A stretch of DNA of 64,000 nt from Paragemmobacter ruber (GTDB lineage Bacteria; Pseudomonadota; Alphaproteobacteria; Rhodobacterales; Rhodobacteraceae). This document shows, piece by piece, positions 18,647-29,089 of this stretch. Position 1 is the first letter of the stretch. Each line of letters starts with the position of its first letter. The stretch is taken from contig NZ_JAAATW010000001.1 of NCBI RefSeq assembly GCF_009908315.1, positions 310,001-374,000 of the forward strand, written 5' to 3'. Position numbers and translations under genes: made by a program. The notes beneath the pieces are model-generated. The model did not search any database. It had not been told where the DNA came from and saw only the letters and a list, made by a program, of their open reading frames with translations.

Positions 18647-20776
18647 TCAGCCCCGCGCCGCGCGGATCAGTTTCAGGATATCGCGCGCGGCTTCCGGGAT
18701 GTTCGTCCCCGGCCCGAAGATCGCCTTGACCCCGGCATCGTAAAGGAACTGGTAATCCTGCTGCGGGATCACGCCGCCGCAGATCACCAGAATATCCTCG
18801 GCCCCCGCCGCCTTCAGCGCCTCCACCAGCTTGGGCGCCAGCGTCTTGTGCCCCGCCGCCTGGCTGGAGATGCCCACGACATGCACATCATTGTCGATGG
18901 CGTCCTGCGCCGCCTCTTCCGGCGTCTGGAACAGCGGCCCCACATCCACGTCGAACCCGATATCGGCGAAGGCCGTGGCGATCACCTTCGCGCCCCGGTC
19001 ATGCCCGTCCTGCCCCATCTTGACGACCAGCATCCGCGGGCGCCGTCCTTCCGCCTCGGCAAAGGCCTCCACGTCCTTCTGGATCTGGGCAAAGCCCTGA
19101 TCCCCCTCATAGGCCGCGCCATAGACACCTGCCAAAGTCTTCACCTCGGCCCGATGCCGCCCGAACACCTTTTCCATCGCCATGCTGATCTCTCCAACCG
19201 TGGCCCGGGCGCGGGCTGCAACGACCGCCGCCTCCAGAAGATTGCCGCCCTCTCCCGCGCGGCGCGTCACCTCGTCCAGCGCGGCCTGACAGGCCGCCTC
19301 GTCGCGCCCGGCGCGGGTCGCCTGCAACCGGGCGATCTGCGCCTCGCGCACCGCGACATTGTCGATATCCAGAATGTCGATCGGGTCTTCCTTGTCCTTG
19401 CGGTACTTGTTCACCCCGACGATCACCTCTTCGCCCCGGTCGATCATCGCCTGCCGCCGCGCCGCCGACTCCTCGATCCGCAGCTTGGGCATGCCAGAGG
19501 CGACGGCCTTGGTCATGCCGCCCATTGCCTCCACCTCTTCCATCAGCTTCCACGCCTCGTCGGCCAGTTGCGCCGTCAGCGCCTCCACGTAATAGGACCC
19601 GGCCAAGGGATCGACGACCTTCGTCACCCCCGTCTCTTCCTGCAGGATCAGCTGGGTGTTCCGCGCGATCCGGGCGCTGAATTCCGTGGGCAGGGCAATC
19701 GCCTCGTCCAGCGCATTGGTATGCAGCGACTGCGTCCCCCCCAGCACCGCCGCCAAGGCCTCATAGGCCGTGCGCACCACGTTGTTGTAGGGGTCCTGCT
19801 CCTGCAGGCTGACGCCCGATGTCTGGCAATGCGTCCGCAGCATCAGACTGGAGACCTTCTTCGCCCCGAAGCCTTCCATGATCCGGTGCCACAGCATCCG
19901 CGCCGCGCGCAGCTTTGCCGCCTCCATGAAGAAATTCATGCCAATCGCGAAAAAGAACGACAGCCGCCCGGCGAAATCGTCCACATCCATGCCCCGCGCC
20001 AGCGCGGCGCGCACATATTCCCGCCCGTCGGCCAGCGTGAAGGCCAATTCCTGCACAAGGTTCGCCCCCGCCTCCTGCATGTGATAACCGGAGATCGAGA
20101 TGGAGTTGAACTTGGGCATCTCCCGCGACGTGTATTCGATGATGTCCGCGATGATCCGCATGCTGGGCTCGGGCGGATAGACATAGGTGTTGCGGACCAT
20201 GAACTCCTTCAGGATGTCGTTCTGGATCGTCCCCGACAGATCGGCCCGCGAAACCCCCTGCTCCTCGCCCGTCACGATGAAATTGGCAAGGATCGGGATA
20301 ACGGCCCCGTTCATCGTCATCGACACGCTGATCTTTTCCAAGGGGATGCCGTCGAACAGCACCTTCATGTCCTCGACACTGTCGATGGCCACGCCCGCCT
20401 TGCCCACATCGCCCACCACGCGGGGATGGTCGCTGTCATAGCCGCGATGGGTGGCCAGATCGAAGGCGACCGACACGCCCTGCTGCCCTGCCGCCAGCGC
20501 CTTGCGGTAAAAGGCGTTGCTTTCCTCGGCGGTGGAGAAGCCCGCATATTGCCGGATCGTCCAGGGGCGGCCTGCATACATGGTAGCCCGCACCCCCCGC
20601 GTGAACGGCGCCACCCCGGGCAATTCGCCCATCTGCGGCAGACCCGCCACATCGGCGGCGGTATAGAGCGGCTTGACCGCGATCCCCTCCAGCGTGTTCC
20701 ACGTCAGGCTGTCGGGATCCGCGCCCTTCAACTCCTTGGCCGCCAGCGCCCGCCATTTTGCCAGATTGTCCGACAT
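18647..20776 (-). CDS. mcmA: Methylmalonyl-CoA mutase, single-chain cobalamin enzyme
   Basis: Converts (R)-methylmalonyl-CoA to succinyl-CoA, the last step of propionyl-CoA assimilation. 709 residues from the ATG at 20776, chosen for the match of [18 protein letters not shown] to the family and the GAAG-type SD before it; E. coli ScpA has 714. The N-terminal catalytic barrel includes [47 protein letters not shown]. The C-terminal B12 domain carries DGHDRG with the cobalt-ligand H592, then GISSQAAGH and ICGGVIP. Same strand as pccA and pccB and functionally linked to them. Confidence 0.97.
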   Translation of the reverse strand: MSDNLAKWRALAAKELKGADPDSLTWNTLEGIAVKPLYTAADVAGLPQMGELPGVAPFTRGVRATMYAGRPWTIRQYAGFSTAEESNAFYRKALAAGQQGVSVAFDLATHRGYDSDHPRVVGDVGKAGVAIDSVEDMKVLFDGIPLEKISVSMTMNGAVIPILANFIVTGEEQGVSRADLSGTIQNDILKEFMVRNTYVYPPEPSMRIIADIIEYTSREMPKFNSISISGYHMQEAGANLVQELAFTLADGREYVRAALARGMDVDDFAGRLSFFFAIGMNFFMEAAKLRAARMLWHRIMEGFGAKKVSSLMLRTHCQTSGVSLQEQDPYNNVVRTAYEALAAVLGGTQSLHTNALDEAIALPTEFSARIARNTQLILQEETGVTKVVDPLAGSYYVEALTAQLADEAWKLMEEVEAMGGMTKAVASGMPKLRIEESAARRQAMIDRGEEVIVGVNKYRKDKEDPIDILDIDNVAVREAQIARLQATRAGRDEAACQAALDEVTRRAGEGGNLLEAAVVAARARATVGEISMAMEKVFGRHRAEVKTLAGVYGAAYEGDQGFAQIQKDVEAFAEAEGRRPRMLVVKMGQDGHDRGAKVIATAFADIGFDVDVGPLFQTPEEAAQDAIDNDVHVVGISSQAAGHKTLAPKLVEALKAAGAEDILVICGGVIPQQDYQFLYDAGVKAIFGPGTNIPEAARDILKLIRAARG

Positions 20777-20892
20777 CTCGCTTCCTTCCAATTTTCCGGC
20801 CATCACAGCGCCTTGTTCAGGCCCCGCCGACACCGGCATATCCCTTGGGTTTTCAGACCCCTGCGCTATATTCAGACGCAAAGGGGAACCGC

Positions 20893-21348
20893 ATGAACCT
20901 GCTCCGCATCGCGCTTGTCGCTGCCTTCCTTCCACTCTCGGCCGTCGCGCAGGATGCGCCCGCGCCGCCCACGGCCATCGCGCCCGTGGCGGCGGCCGAG
21001 GTGGTGTGGAACGATCTGCTCTATCTCAAGCGCCCGGTCGTCGTTTTTGCCGACAGCCCGAACGACCCCAACTTCATCCGCCAGATGGAACTCATCGCCC
21101 GCGACCGCGGCCAGTTGGCGGCCCGCGATGTCATCCTCATCATCGACAGCGATCCCGCCGCCCGCAGCGAGGTGCGCCAGAAACTGCGCCCGCGCGGCTT
21201 TTCCCTCGTGCTCTTGGACAAGGACCTGCGCCCCGTGATCCGCAAACCCCTGCCCTGGGACGTGCGCGAGATCACGAATGCCATCGACAAGTTCCCCCTG
21301 CGCCGGCAGGAAATCCAGCAGGGCGCAGGCCGGGGGCTGGGGGGCTAG
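20893..21348 (+). CDS. DUF4174 domain-containing secreted protein
   Basis: 151 residues with a signal peptide ([20 protein letters not shown]). The mature part contains [46 protein letters not shown] and [45 protein letters not shown], matching DUF4174, a thioredoxin-like fold without the CxxC motif. The role is unknown. The ATG at 20893 is where the signal peptide begins, with AGGGGA just before it. It is divergent from mcmA and convergent with pccA, a single plus-strand gene inside the propionate cluster. Confidence 0.83.
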   Translation: MNLLRIALVAAFLPLSAVAQDAPAPPTAIAPVAAAEVVWNDLLYLKRPVVVFADSPNDPNFIRQMELIARDRGQLAARDVILIIDSDPAARSEVRQKLRPRGFSLVLLDKDLRPVIRKPLPWDVREITNAIDKFPLRRQEIQQGAGRGLGG

Positions 21349-21349
21349 A

Positions 21350-21490
21350 CCCCTCTCCCCGACCCTCTCCCCCCCGACCCTCTCCCCACGGGGGAGAGGG
21401 AGATGCGCCCAGACGCCCCCACGCTGCCTCTGCCCTGCCGGGCGCCCTTCCCTCTCCCCCGCGGGGGAGAGGGTCAGGGAGAGGGGGCGC
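21350..21490. repeat. Cluster of CCCTCTCCCC palindromic repeats between convergent genes
   Basis: Five CCCTCTCCC-type units on the plus strand and their complements form two strong hairpins (21378-21400 and 21450-21473), each pairing CCCTCTCCCC with GGGGAGAGGG. The placement between the ends of the DUF4174 gene and pccA suggests a bidirectional transcription stop built from REP-like elements. Confidence 0.75.
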
Positions 21491-21535
21491 CCTCCAGAGG
21501 CACCGCAGCAGAGCAGGACGCGCACCGCCATCGGC

Positions 21536-23539
<2,004 letters not shown>

Positions 23540-23581
23540 CTCTCTCCCCTTGCGCCGCGCCCGGGCCGGGGCGCGGAAATG

Positions 23582-23620
23582 CCAAAGGCCACCCGGGCAT
23601 CATGCCCGGATGGCCTTTGG
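23582..23620 (-). terminator. Long inverted repeat downstream of the glycine-zipper lipoprotein gene
   Basis: CCAAAGGCCA with TGGCCTTTGG, extended inward by CCCGGGCAT with ATGCCCGG, makes an almost perfect 19-bp stem-loop between the lipoprotein stop (23657) and the pccA start (23539). It probably isolates pccA from upstream transcription or serves as an attenuating barrier. No strong T-tract. Confidence 0.65.
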
Positions 23621-23656
23621 TGCGTTGTCAGATGCCGCCCGAAGGCGGCGGTCACA

Positions 23657-23869
23657 TCAATAGCGGGTGCAGGGCGGCAGGCCCGGCAGGCCGCAAGACG
23701 CAGCGCCGACAAGGCCGCCCAGCGCGGCGCCGGCAACCATGTTCTCGTCCGTGGCGTCCGCAATGGCCGCACCGGCCACAGCGCCGGCCAGACCGCGCTC
23801 GGTCGGCGTGGCAAGACAGCCGGACAGGCTGGTCGTTGCAAGGACAAGGATGACAAAATACTTCCGCAT
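23657..23869 (-). CDS. Small glycine-zipper lipoprotein
   Basis: 70 residues. The lipobox is LSGC (Cys18), after MRKYFVILVLATTS. The mature part ([32 protein letters not shown]) is a glycine/alanine zipper like those of outer-membrane-associated 17-kDa-antigen-type lipoproteins. It probably sits in the outer membrane and packs helices in the bilayer. No enzymatic role is expected. Repeated presence of such genes between pccB and pccA in this window is positional; no functional tie to carboxylation is evident. Confidence 0.8.
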   Translation of the reverse strand: MRKYFVILVLATTSLSGCLATPTERGLAGAVAGAAIADATDENMVAGAALGGLVGAASCGLPGLPPCTRY

Positions 23870-23999
23870 GGCTCGTTGCCTCTCAGGGTTGTTATTGACA
23901 CGCAGTTTATCCTGTTTGCCGCGCTGCGAAACAAAAAACCGCGTGCTGCAGGCTGCCGCAGCACCGCATCGGCAGAAGCGCGCCCATCACGGAAAAGAA

Positions 24000-24034
24000 A
24001 GTCCGGCCACCCAAGCTGCTGGGCGGACCGGACT
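24000..24034 (-). terminator. Hairpin followed by T-rich run, probable terminator of the minus-strand hypothetical gene
   Basis: AGTCCGG pairs with CCGGACT, continued inward by CCACCCA against TGGGCGG. Read on the minus strand it is followed by TTCTTTTCC. It lies about 165 bases past the stop at 24201. The rest of 23870-24200 shows no gene. Confidence 0.6.
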
Positions 24035-24200
24035 CCAGGGGAAGGGGTACAGTCTAGGCAGAGACGGGGCACAAAGCTTTGCCGCCCCGCATGAGTGCCA
24101 GACTGGCCGACCCTGCCGCGCTTGGCAAACGCCAAGACCGCCCCGCCCCGCCCCTGTGCGGAACCTTGCCGGAATGCGCTGGGGATCGGCAAAGCCATGC

Positions 24201-24608
24201 CTAGTCATCCCCCCCGTCATCGTCCCAACCATCGGAATCGAACCCGAAATCGGGCGCATCCTTGGCAAAGACCTCGGGGAAACTCGCCTCGGCACGCTTC
24301 ACGTCGATCCGCAGCAGCGCCTCATACGAACAGGGATCGAACGGATCCTCCGCCGGCACCACCTCACGCCCGAAAAGCCATGACAGCCGCCCGGCATCCA
24401 GATTGCCCCGCTCGAACGGTTCTTCCCCGAACTGCGCCCAGAGCGCCGCCATGAAGCCCTGATCGGCCATGCGGTCGGCATATTTGCGATCCTTGAACCG
24501 CTCGCGCCTGACGATCTTTGTCGGGCCTTCCTTGCGGTTCTCGCGCCGGATGACGAACTGGAAATCTGTCCCGGGCAGGCGCCCCGGAAAGCCGCGATGC
24601 TTCAGCAT
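24201..24608 (-). CDS. Conserved-looking hypothetical protein with acidic C-terminus
   Basis: 135 residues, soluble, no signal peptide. The N-terminus is basic (MLKHRGFPGRLPGTDFQFVIRRENRKEG, then IVRRERFKDRKYADRMADQGFMAALWAQFGEEPF). The C-terminus is strongly acidic (FAKDAPDFGFDSDGWDDDGGDD). Codon use and GC skew fit a real gene. I do not recognise a family. Length, charge layout and position in the pcc region are all that can be stated. Its own terminator-like hairpin lies downstream. Confidence 0.65.
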   Translation of the reverse strand: MLKHRGFPGRLPGTDFQFVIRRENRKEGPTKIVRRERFKDRKYADRMADQGFMAALWAQFGEEPFERGNLDAGRLSWLFGREVVPAEDPFDPCSYEALLRIDVKRAEASFPEVFAKDAPDFGFDSDGWDDDGGDD

Positions 24609-24701
24609 GTTCCGCCCCTTTCTGTGCCAAGGGGCGCGTCATGCCGGATCAGGCGGCCAAGGTCAAATCCGGCCCCGCCAAGGCAGGGGCCAGACAGAAT
24701 C

Positions 24702-24740
24702 GGGGCGGGCCAGGGCCAAACGGCCCCTCTGGCCCGCCCG
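24702..24740 (-). terminator. GC-rich hairpin terminator of the 45-residue lipoprotein gene
   Basis: GGGCGGGCCAG...GGCC pairs with GGCC...CTGGCCCGCCC around AAAC, starting seven bases after the stop codon (minus strand). Stem about 15 bp with one bulge; no strong T-tract. Confidence 0.6.
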
Positions 24741-24746
24741 GATGTC

Positions 24747-24884
24747 TTACTTGTACTTGCCGGTGTAGGTCGGCTCGGTCGAAACGGGGGTATCCACGTA
24801 AACGACTTCTTCTTCTTTGGCGGCGCAAGCCGCGACAAATGCAACCATGGCCAGGGCCAGCAGGGTTTTCGTGCTCTTCGACAT
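24747..24884 (-). CDS. Very small lipoprotein (45 residues)
   Basis: The frame from ATG 24884 to the stop at 24747 gives MSKSTKTLLALAMVAFVAAC, a lipoprotein signal with lipobox VAAC (Cys20), followed by AAKEEEVVYVDTPVSTEPTY and TGKYK. The mature peptide is only about 25 residues. The clean signal, codon use and the hairpin right after the stop support it as a real gene. Small lipoproteins of this pattern are common in Rhodobacteraceae; their role is unknown. An AGGAG lies at a suitable distance upstream of the start. Confidence 0.78.
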   Translation of the reverse strand: MSKSTKTLLALAMVAFVAACAAKEEEVVYVDTPVSTEPTYTGKYK

Positions 24885-25095
24885 CCTCTACTCCTATGTT
24901 CTTGGAGGGTCGGCCCGAACACAATGCTGGACCGCCCCCGATGCGAGGCATAGGCCGCTTGGGTTCGGCCTGATTGTACCTTATCCGAAAAATCAGAGAA
25001 AGCACACGCAGACATGTCCAAGTTGTCAGCCTGTGGCCGTGCTACATCAGGCGCCCCCCTGCGGGCAAGATGCATCATGCGCGGATCGGCGGACA

Positions 25096-25536
25096 TCAGA
25101 ACATCTCCCACACGCAAAGACCGTCTTCGATGCGGTAGGATTCAAAGAATTGCGTGGCCTCGGGCGCGGCTTCGCCAAAGGGGACCGGCACATCCGACAG
25201 CGAGATGATCACCTGCTGCGGCACCGGCACCTGATCAGCCAGACGCGGCAAGGCATAGGTGTCGCACAGATGCTGCATGTCCGCGCTGGCCGTCTCGAAA
25301 TCCACACCGCCCGCCGGGGCGATCCCGGGCGCGACGAAGCGGAACCGCATCGTCGCCCCATCGGGGCCGCGCGCGTTCCAGATCACATCCTGCAAGGTCA
25401 CCGCCTGCCCCGACGGCACCGCGATGGCCGCGCCATCGCCCGGCTCCACCCGCGCCCCGGCCGCATCGTCCTGCGCAGCCGCAGGCAGCGCCGCAAGGGC
25501 GGCCAGCAGCAGGGCGGTCAAGGGGCAAGCGCGCAT
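25096..25536 (-). CDS. DUF6497-type secreted protein
   Basis: 146 residues with a signal peptide (MRACPLTALLLAALAALPAAAQ). The mature part reads AIAVPSGQAVTLQDVIWNARGPDGATMRFRFVAPGIAP, then DMQHLCDTYALPRLADQVPVPQQVIISLSDVPVPFGEAAPEATQFFESYRIEDGLCVWEMF. Two conserved cysteines (HLC, GLC) probably pair in the periplasm. I associate this with the Rhodobacteraceae family DUF6497 from memory; function unknown. It starts 22 bases after the pccB stop and is very likely on the pccB transcript. Confidence 0.72.
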   Translation of the reverse strand: MRACPLTALLLAALAALPAAAQDDAAGARVEPGDGAAIAVPSGQAVTLQDVIWNARGPDGATMRFRFVAPGIAPAGGVDFETASADMQHLCDTYALPRLADQVPVPQQVIISLSDVPVPFGEAAPEATQFFESYRIEDGLCVWEMF

Positions 25537-25558
25537 CGGTCAGGGCCTCAGGCAGGTG

Positions 25559-27091
25559 TCACAGCGGGATGTTGTCGTGCTTCTTCCACGGGTTTGCCTG
25601 CTTTTTCCCGCGCAGGCTGGCAAAGGCCCGCGCCACGCGGCGGCGGGTGGAATGGGGCATGATCACCTCGTCGATGAACCCCTTTTCCGCCGCCACGAAA
25701 GGATTGGCGAAGCGGTCCTCGTAATCTTTCACCCGGCCTGCGATCTTGTCCTTATCGGCCAACTCGCTGCGATAAAGGATCTCCACCGCCCCCTTGGCCC
25801 CCATCACGGCCACCTCGGCCGTGGGCCAGGCATAGTTGAAATCGCCCCGCAGATGCTTGGACGACATCACGACATAGGCCCCGCCATAGGTCTTGCGCGT
25901 GACCACCGTCACCTTGGGCACCGTCGCCTCGCCATAGGCGAACAGAAGCTTGGCCCCGTGCTTGATCACCCCCGCATATTCCTGCCCCGTCCCAGGCAGG
26001 AAGCCCGGCACATCGACCAGCGTCAGGATCGGGATTTCGAACGCATCGCAAAAGCGCACAAAGCGCGCGGCCTTGCGGCTGGCGTCGATATCAAGGCATC
26101 CGGCCAGAACCATCGGCTGGTTCGCCACCACGCCCACCGTCTGCCCCTCCAGCCGGATGAAGCCGGTGATGATATTGGCCGCGAAATCCTTCTGGATCTC
26201 GAAGAAATCGCCCTCGTCCGCGATCTTGGTGATCAGTTCCTTCATGTCATAGGGCTGGTTGGGATTGTCCGGCACCAGCGTGTCAAGGCTCATCTCCACC
26301 CGCGCCGGATCGTCGAAGAAGGGCCGTACAGGGGCCTTCTCGCGATTGTTCAGCGGCAGGAAATCGAACAGACGCCGTGTTTCCGCGATCAGTTCGACAT
26401 CGTTCTCATAGGCCCCATCGGCGACCGAGGATTTCTTCGTATGCGTCGTGGCCCCGCCCAGCTCTTCCGCCGTCACCACCTCATTCGTGACCGTCTTCAC
26501 CACATCCGGCCCGGTGACGAACATGTAGGACGAATCCTTCACCATGAAGATGAAGTCGGTCATCGCGGGGGAATAGACCGCGCCGCCCGCGCACGGCCCC
26601 ATGATCAGGCTGATCTGCGGCACCACGCCGCTCGCCATGATGTTGCGCTGGAACACCTCGCCATAGGCGGCAAGCGAAGACACGCCTTCCTGAATCCGCG
26701 CCCCGCCGGAATCGTTCATCCCGATCACCGGCGCGCCGTTCTGGATGGCCATATCCATGATCTTGCAGATCTTCGCGGCATGGGTCTCCGACACCGACCC
26801 GCCCAGCACCGTGAAATCCTGCGAAAACACATAGACCATGCGGCCGTTGATCGTGCCCCAGCCCGTCACCACGCCATCGCCGGGATGCTTTGTCTCTTCC
26901 ATCCCAAAATCGGTGCAGCGATGCTGCACGAACATGTCAAACTCTTCGAAACTGCCCTCGTCGAGCAGCAGCTCCACCCGTTCCCGCGCGGTCAGCTTGC
27001 CCTTGGCGTGCTGCGCCTCCACCCGGCGCGCGCCCCCGCCTGCCCGGGCCACGGCGCGGCGGTCCTCCAGTTCCTGCAGGATATCCTTCAT
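25559..27091 (-). CDS. pccB: Propionyl-CoA carboxylase, beta (carboxyltransferase) subunit
   Basis: Transfers the carboxyl group from biotin to propionyl-CoA, giving methylmalonyl-CoA. 510 residues from the ATG at 27091 ([20 protein letters not shown]); the frame extends to 27271 but those codons overlap the regulatory motifs. Visible landmarks: the [22 protein letters not shown]-terminus, the oxyanion-hole glycines [11 protein letters not shown] and [12 protein letters not shown] of the first crotonase-like half, and [14 protein letters not shown] plus [10 protein letters not shown] of the second half. The ending KKHDNIPL is typical. Candidate PccR-type motifs lie upstream. Confidence 0.97.
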   Translation of the reverse strand: MKDILQELEDRRAVARAGGGARRVEAQHAKGKLTARERVELLLDEGSFEEFDMFVQHRCTDFGMEETKHPGDGVVTGWGTINGRMVYVFSQDFTVLGGSVSETHAAKICKIMDMAIQNGAPVIGMNDSGGARIQEGVSSLAAYGEVFQRNIMASGVVPQISLIMGPCAGGAVYSPAMTDFIFMVKDSSYMFVTGPDVVKTVTNEVVTAEELGGATTHTKKSSVADGAYENDVELIAETRRLFDFLPLNNREKAPVRPFFDDPARVEMSLDTLVPDNPNQPYDMKELITKIADEGDFFEIQKDFAANIITGFIRLEGQTVGVVANQPMVLAGCLDIDASRKAARFVRFCDAFEIPILTLVDVPGFLPGTGQEYAGVIKHGAKLLFAYGEATVPKVTVVTRKTYGGAYVVMSSKHLRGDFNYAWPTAEVAVMGAKGAVEILYRSELADKDKIAGRVKDYEDRFANPFVAAEKGFIDEVIMPHSTRRRVARAFASLRGKKQANPWKKHDNIPL

Positions 27092-27162
27092 CGGCGCTCT
27101 CCCCCCGAACATCACGCGTGACGCCGGACCATAGCCGCCCGCGCGCAGGGCGCAAAACGAAG

Positions 27163-27205
27163 TTTCGCAAATTTGCAAATTATTGGCAGAAATTACCTTG
27201 CGAAA
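27163..27205. promoter_or_regulatory. Candidate PccR (ScfR-family) binding sites before pccB
   Basis: TTTCGCAAA (27163-27171) is directly followed by the palindrome TTTGCAAA (27172-27179), and TTGCGAAA lies at 27198-27205, all in an AT-rich patch 72-114 bases before the pccB start. ScfR-family regulators such as PccR bind repeated TTTGCAAA-like motifs. The regulator gene itself is at 29090. Assignment by motif only. Confidence 0.65.
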
Positions 27206-27285
27206 CGCATATCTGCTAACCCCTCGCCTTCCGCCCCCGCAAGGCGTAACCCATCCCCCACCGCAATCCACGACCCGAGGGCCCC

Positions 27286-27639
27286 ATGCTCAACCTCCCC
27301 GTTCCCGTCGTCACCATCGGCCTGCTGATCGCCTCGAACATCTTCATGACCTTCGCATGGTATGGCCATCTGAAGTACAAATCCGCCTCGCTCGTGCTGG
27401 TCATCCTTGCCTCATGGCTGATCGCGCTGCCCGAATATGCGCTGCAGGTGCCCGCCAACCGCATCGGCCATGGCCATTTCTCGGCTGCCGAACTGAAAAC
27501 GATGCAAGAGGTGATCACCCTTACCGTCTTTGCCATCTTCTCGGTCTTCTACCTGAAAGAGCCGCTCACCTGGAACCATGCGGTGGGCTTTGCCTTCATC
27601 GCGCTCGGCGCTTTCTTCATCTTCCACAAATGGGGCTGA
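27286..27639 (+). CDS. DMT-superfamily small membrane protein (DUF486)
   Basis: 117 residues and about four transmembrane helices ([75 protein letters not shown]). The motifs [12 protein letters not shown] and PANRIG match DUF486, a family related to drug/metabolite transporters. No substrate is known. It is divergent from pccB, so the ScfR-type motifs between them could in principle act on both genes. Confidence 0.87.
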   Translation: MLNLPVPVVTIGLLIASNIFMTFAWYGHLKYKSASLVLVILASWLIALPEYALQVPANRIGHGHFSAAELKTMQEVITLTVFAIFSVFYLKEPLTWNHAVGFAFIALGAFFIFHKWG

Positions 27640-27657
27640 TCCGCCCCCTGCCCCCAC

Positions 27658-27709
27658 ACACAGGCCCCGAACACAGGCCCCGCATACAGGCCCCGCACAC
27701 AAGCCTGTG
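27658..27709 (+). repeat. 13-bp tandem repeat, four copies
   Basis: Three near-identical units of ACACAGGCCCCGM (27658, 27671, 27684) and a fourth diverged unit (27697-27709), period exactly 13. It stands between the DUF486 gene and the Bcr/CflA transporter gene, outside any supported gene. Confidence 0.75.
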
Positions 27710-27759
27710 CATTCCGGCCCATGGACAGCGCGCAGCGCGAAGCATAGGCCGGGCAGGCA

Positions 27760-28971
27760 ATGACAGGCTCCCGCTTCCTTGACCGGCGCACGCCGCCGCA
27801 TATCGCCACGCTCATCCTGATGGCGGGGCTGTCGGCGCTGGCGATGAACATCTTCCTGCCCTCCCTGCCCGGCATGGCCGCCTGGTTCGACGCGCCCTAT
27901 GCGCTGATGCAACTCTCTGTCGCGCTCTACCTCGCGCTTTCGGCCGTCCTGCAGATCCTGATCGGCCCGATCTCTGACCGCTTCGGTCGCCGCAAGGTCC
28001 TGCTCGGCGCGATCTCCCTGTTCCTCATCGCCACCGTCGGCACCCTTCTGGCCACCGATGCCACCACCTTCCTTGTCTTCCGCATGGCGCAGGCCGTGGT
28101 GGCGGCGGGCATGGTCCTGTCGCGCGCCGTGGTCCGCGACATGGTCCCGGATGCCGAAGCCGCCAGCATGATCGGCTATGTCACCATGGGCATGTCCATC
28201 GTTCCCATGATCGGCCCCGTGATCGGCGGCGTGCTGGACGAAACCTTCGGCTGGCAGGCCAACTTCGCGCTCCTCCTCGGCCTTGGCCTTGTCACGCTGG
28301 CGCTGGTCTGGGCCGATCTGGGCGAAACCGCCACGATCCGGCGCGTGTCGCTGATGGATCAGATCCGCACCTATCCGGGCCTTTTGCGCTCGCGCCGGTT
28401 CTGGGGCTATGTGGGCTGCGCTTCCTTCACCTCGGGCTCCTTCTTCGCCTATCTCGGCGGCGCGCCCTATGTGGGCAATGCGGTCTTCGGCCTGTCCTCT
28501 TCGGAGGTGGGCCTGCTCTTCGCGATCACCGCCGTGGGCTATGCGGCGGGCAATTTCGTGGCGGGGCGCTTCTCGGTGCGCGTCGGCATGAACCGCATGG
28601 TGCTCTGGGGCACGCTCGTCTGCGTCACGGGCCTTGGCGCGCTGGCGCTGGTGACGCTGGCCGGGGTCCATTCGCCTTATGTCTTCTTCGGCTTCACCCT
28701 CGCCCTCGGGATCGGCAACGGCATGACCCTGCCCAACGCCAATGCTGGCATGCTGTCGATCAAGCCGGAACTCGCCGGCACCGCCTCCGGCCTTGGCGGG
28801 GCGATCCAGATCGGTGGCGGCGCGGCGCTGGCCGCCCTCGCCGGTGCGCTGCTGACAGAAGGCGCGACCGAGATGCCGCTTATCCTTCTGATGCTCGCCT
28901 CCGCGATCCTTGCGCTCTTCTCCATCCTCGCGGTGATCCGGCGCGCCCGCAGGCTGGGCCTGCCTACCTGA
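27760..28971 (+). CDS. Bcr/CflA-family multidrug efflux MFS transporter
   Basis: 403-residue inner-membrane proton antiporter with about twelve helices. Landmarks: LILMAGLSALAMNIFLPSLPGMAAWF in helix 1, the MFS motif A GPISDRFGRRKVLLG in loop 2-3, AVVAAGMVLSRAVVRDMV with the drug-antiporter-type Arg, and MGMSIVPMIGPVIGGVLDE (antiporter motif C). Bcr/CflA members export bicyclomycin, chloramphenicol-type compounds, sulfonamides or small peptides such as cysteine; which applies here cannot be read. Monocistronic and adjacent to pccR. Confidence 0.9.
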   Translation: MTGSRFLDRRTPPHIATLILMAGLSALAMNIFLPSLPGMAAWFDAPYALMQLSVALYLALSAVLQILIGPISDRFGRRKVLLGAISLFLIATVGTLLATDATTFLVFRMAQAVVAAGMVLSRAVVRDMVPDAEAASMIGYVTMGMSIVPMIGPVIGGVLDETFGWQANFALLLGLGLVTLALVWADLGETATIRRVSLMDQIRTYPGLLRSRRFWGYVGCASFTSGSFFAYLGGAPYVGNAVFGLSSSEVGLLFAITAVGYAAGNFVAGRFSVRVGMNRMVLWGTLVCVTGLGALALVTLAGVHSPYVFFGFTLALGIGNGMTLPNANAGMLSIKPELAGTASGLGGAIQIGGGAALAALAGALLTEGATEMPLILLMLASAILALFSILAVIRRARRLGLPT

Positions 28972-29012
28972 CCGCACCACCTTCCGGGCCACCTTTCCAC
29001 TTGACGCGTCCC

Positions 29013-29055
29013 AAATTTCTTCGAAGAAATTTGCAAAATTCTTCCCAAGAATTTT
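29013..29055. repeat. Two adjacent AT-rich palindromes before pccR
   Basis: AAATTTCTTCGAAGAAATTT (29013-29032) is a perfect 20-bp palindrome. AAAATTCTT CCC AAGAATTTT (29035-29055) is a perfect 9-bp inverted repeat. They straddle the TTTGCAAA motif at 29030. Possible terminator of the transporter gene, or operator structure. Confidence 0.6.
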
Positions 29056-29078
29056 CCACCCCGCGCGCCCTTTGCAAA
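29030..29078 (+). promoter_or_regulatory. Two TTTGCAAA motifs before pccR, candidate autoregulatory sites
   Basis: Perfect TTTGCAAA at 29030-29037 and 29071-29078. The second ends 11 bases before the pccR ATG, so a bound protein would block the ribosome-binding/promoter region. It is the same motif as before pccB, which suggests that PccR controls its own gene. Confidence 0.62.
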
Positions 29079-29089
29079 GCCGAGGTCCG

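Noticed and set aside
18581-20896. 771-codon plus-strand frame opposite mcmA, and similar long antisense frames opposite proS, pccA, pccB, murE, ftsI and rsmH
   Set aside because: High-GC antisense shadows rich in His/Arg/Pro without family motifs; the opposite strand encodes well-supported enzymes.
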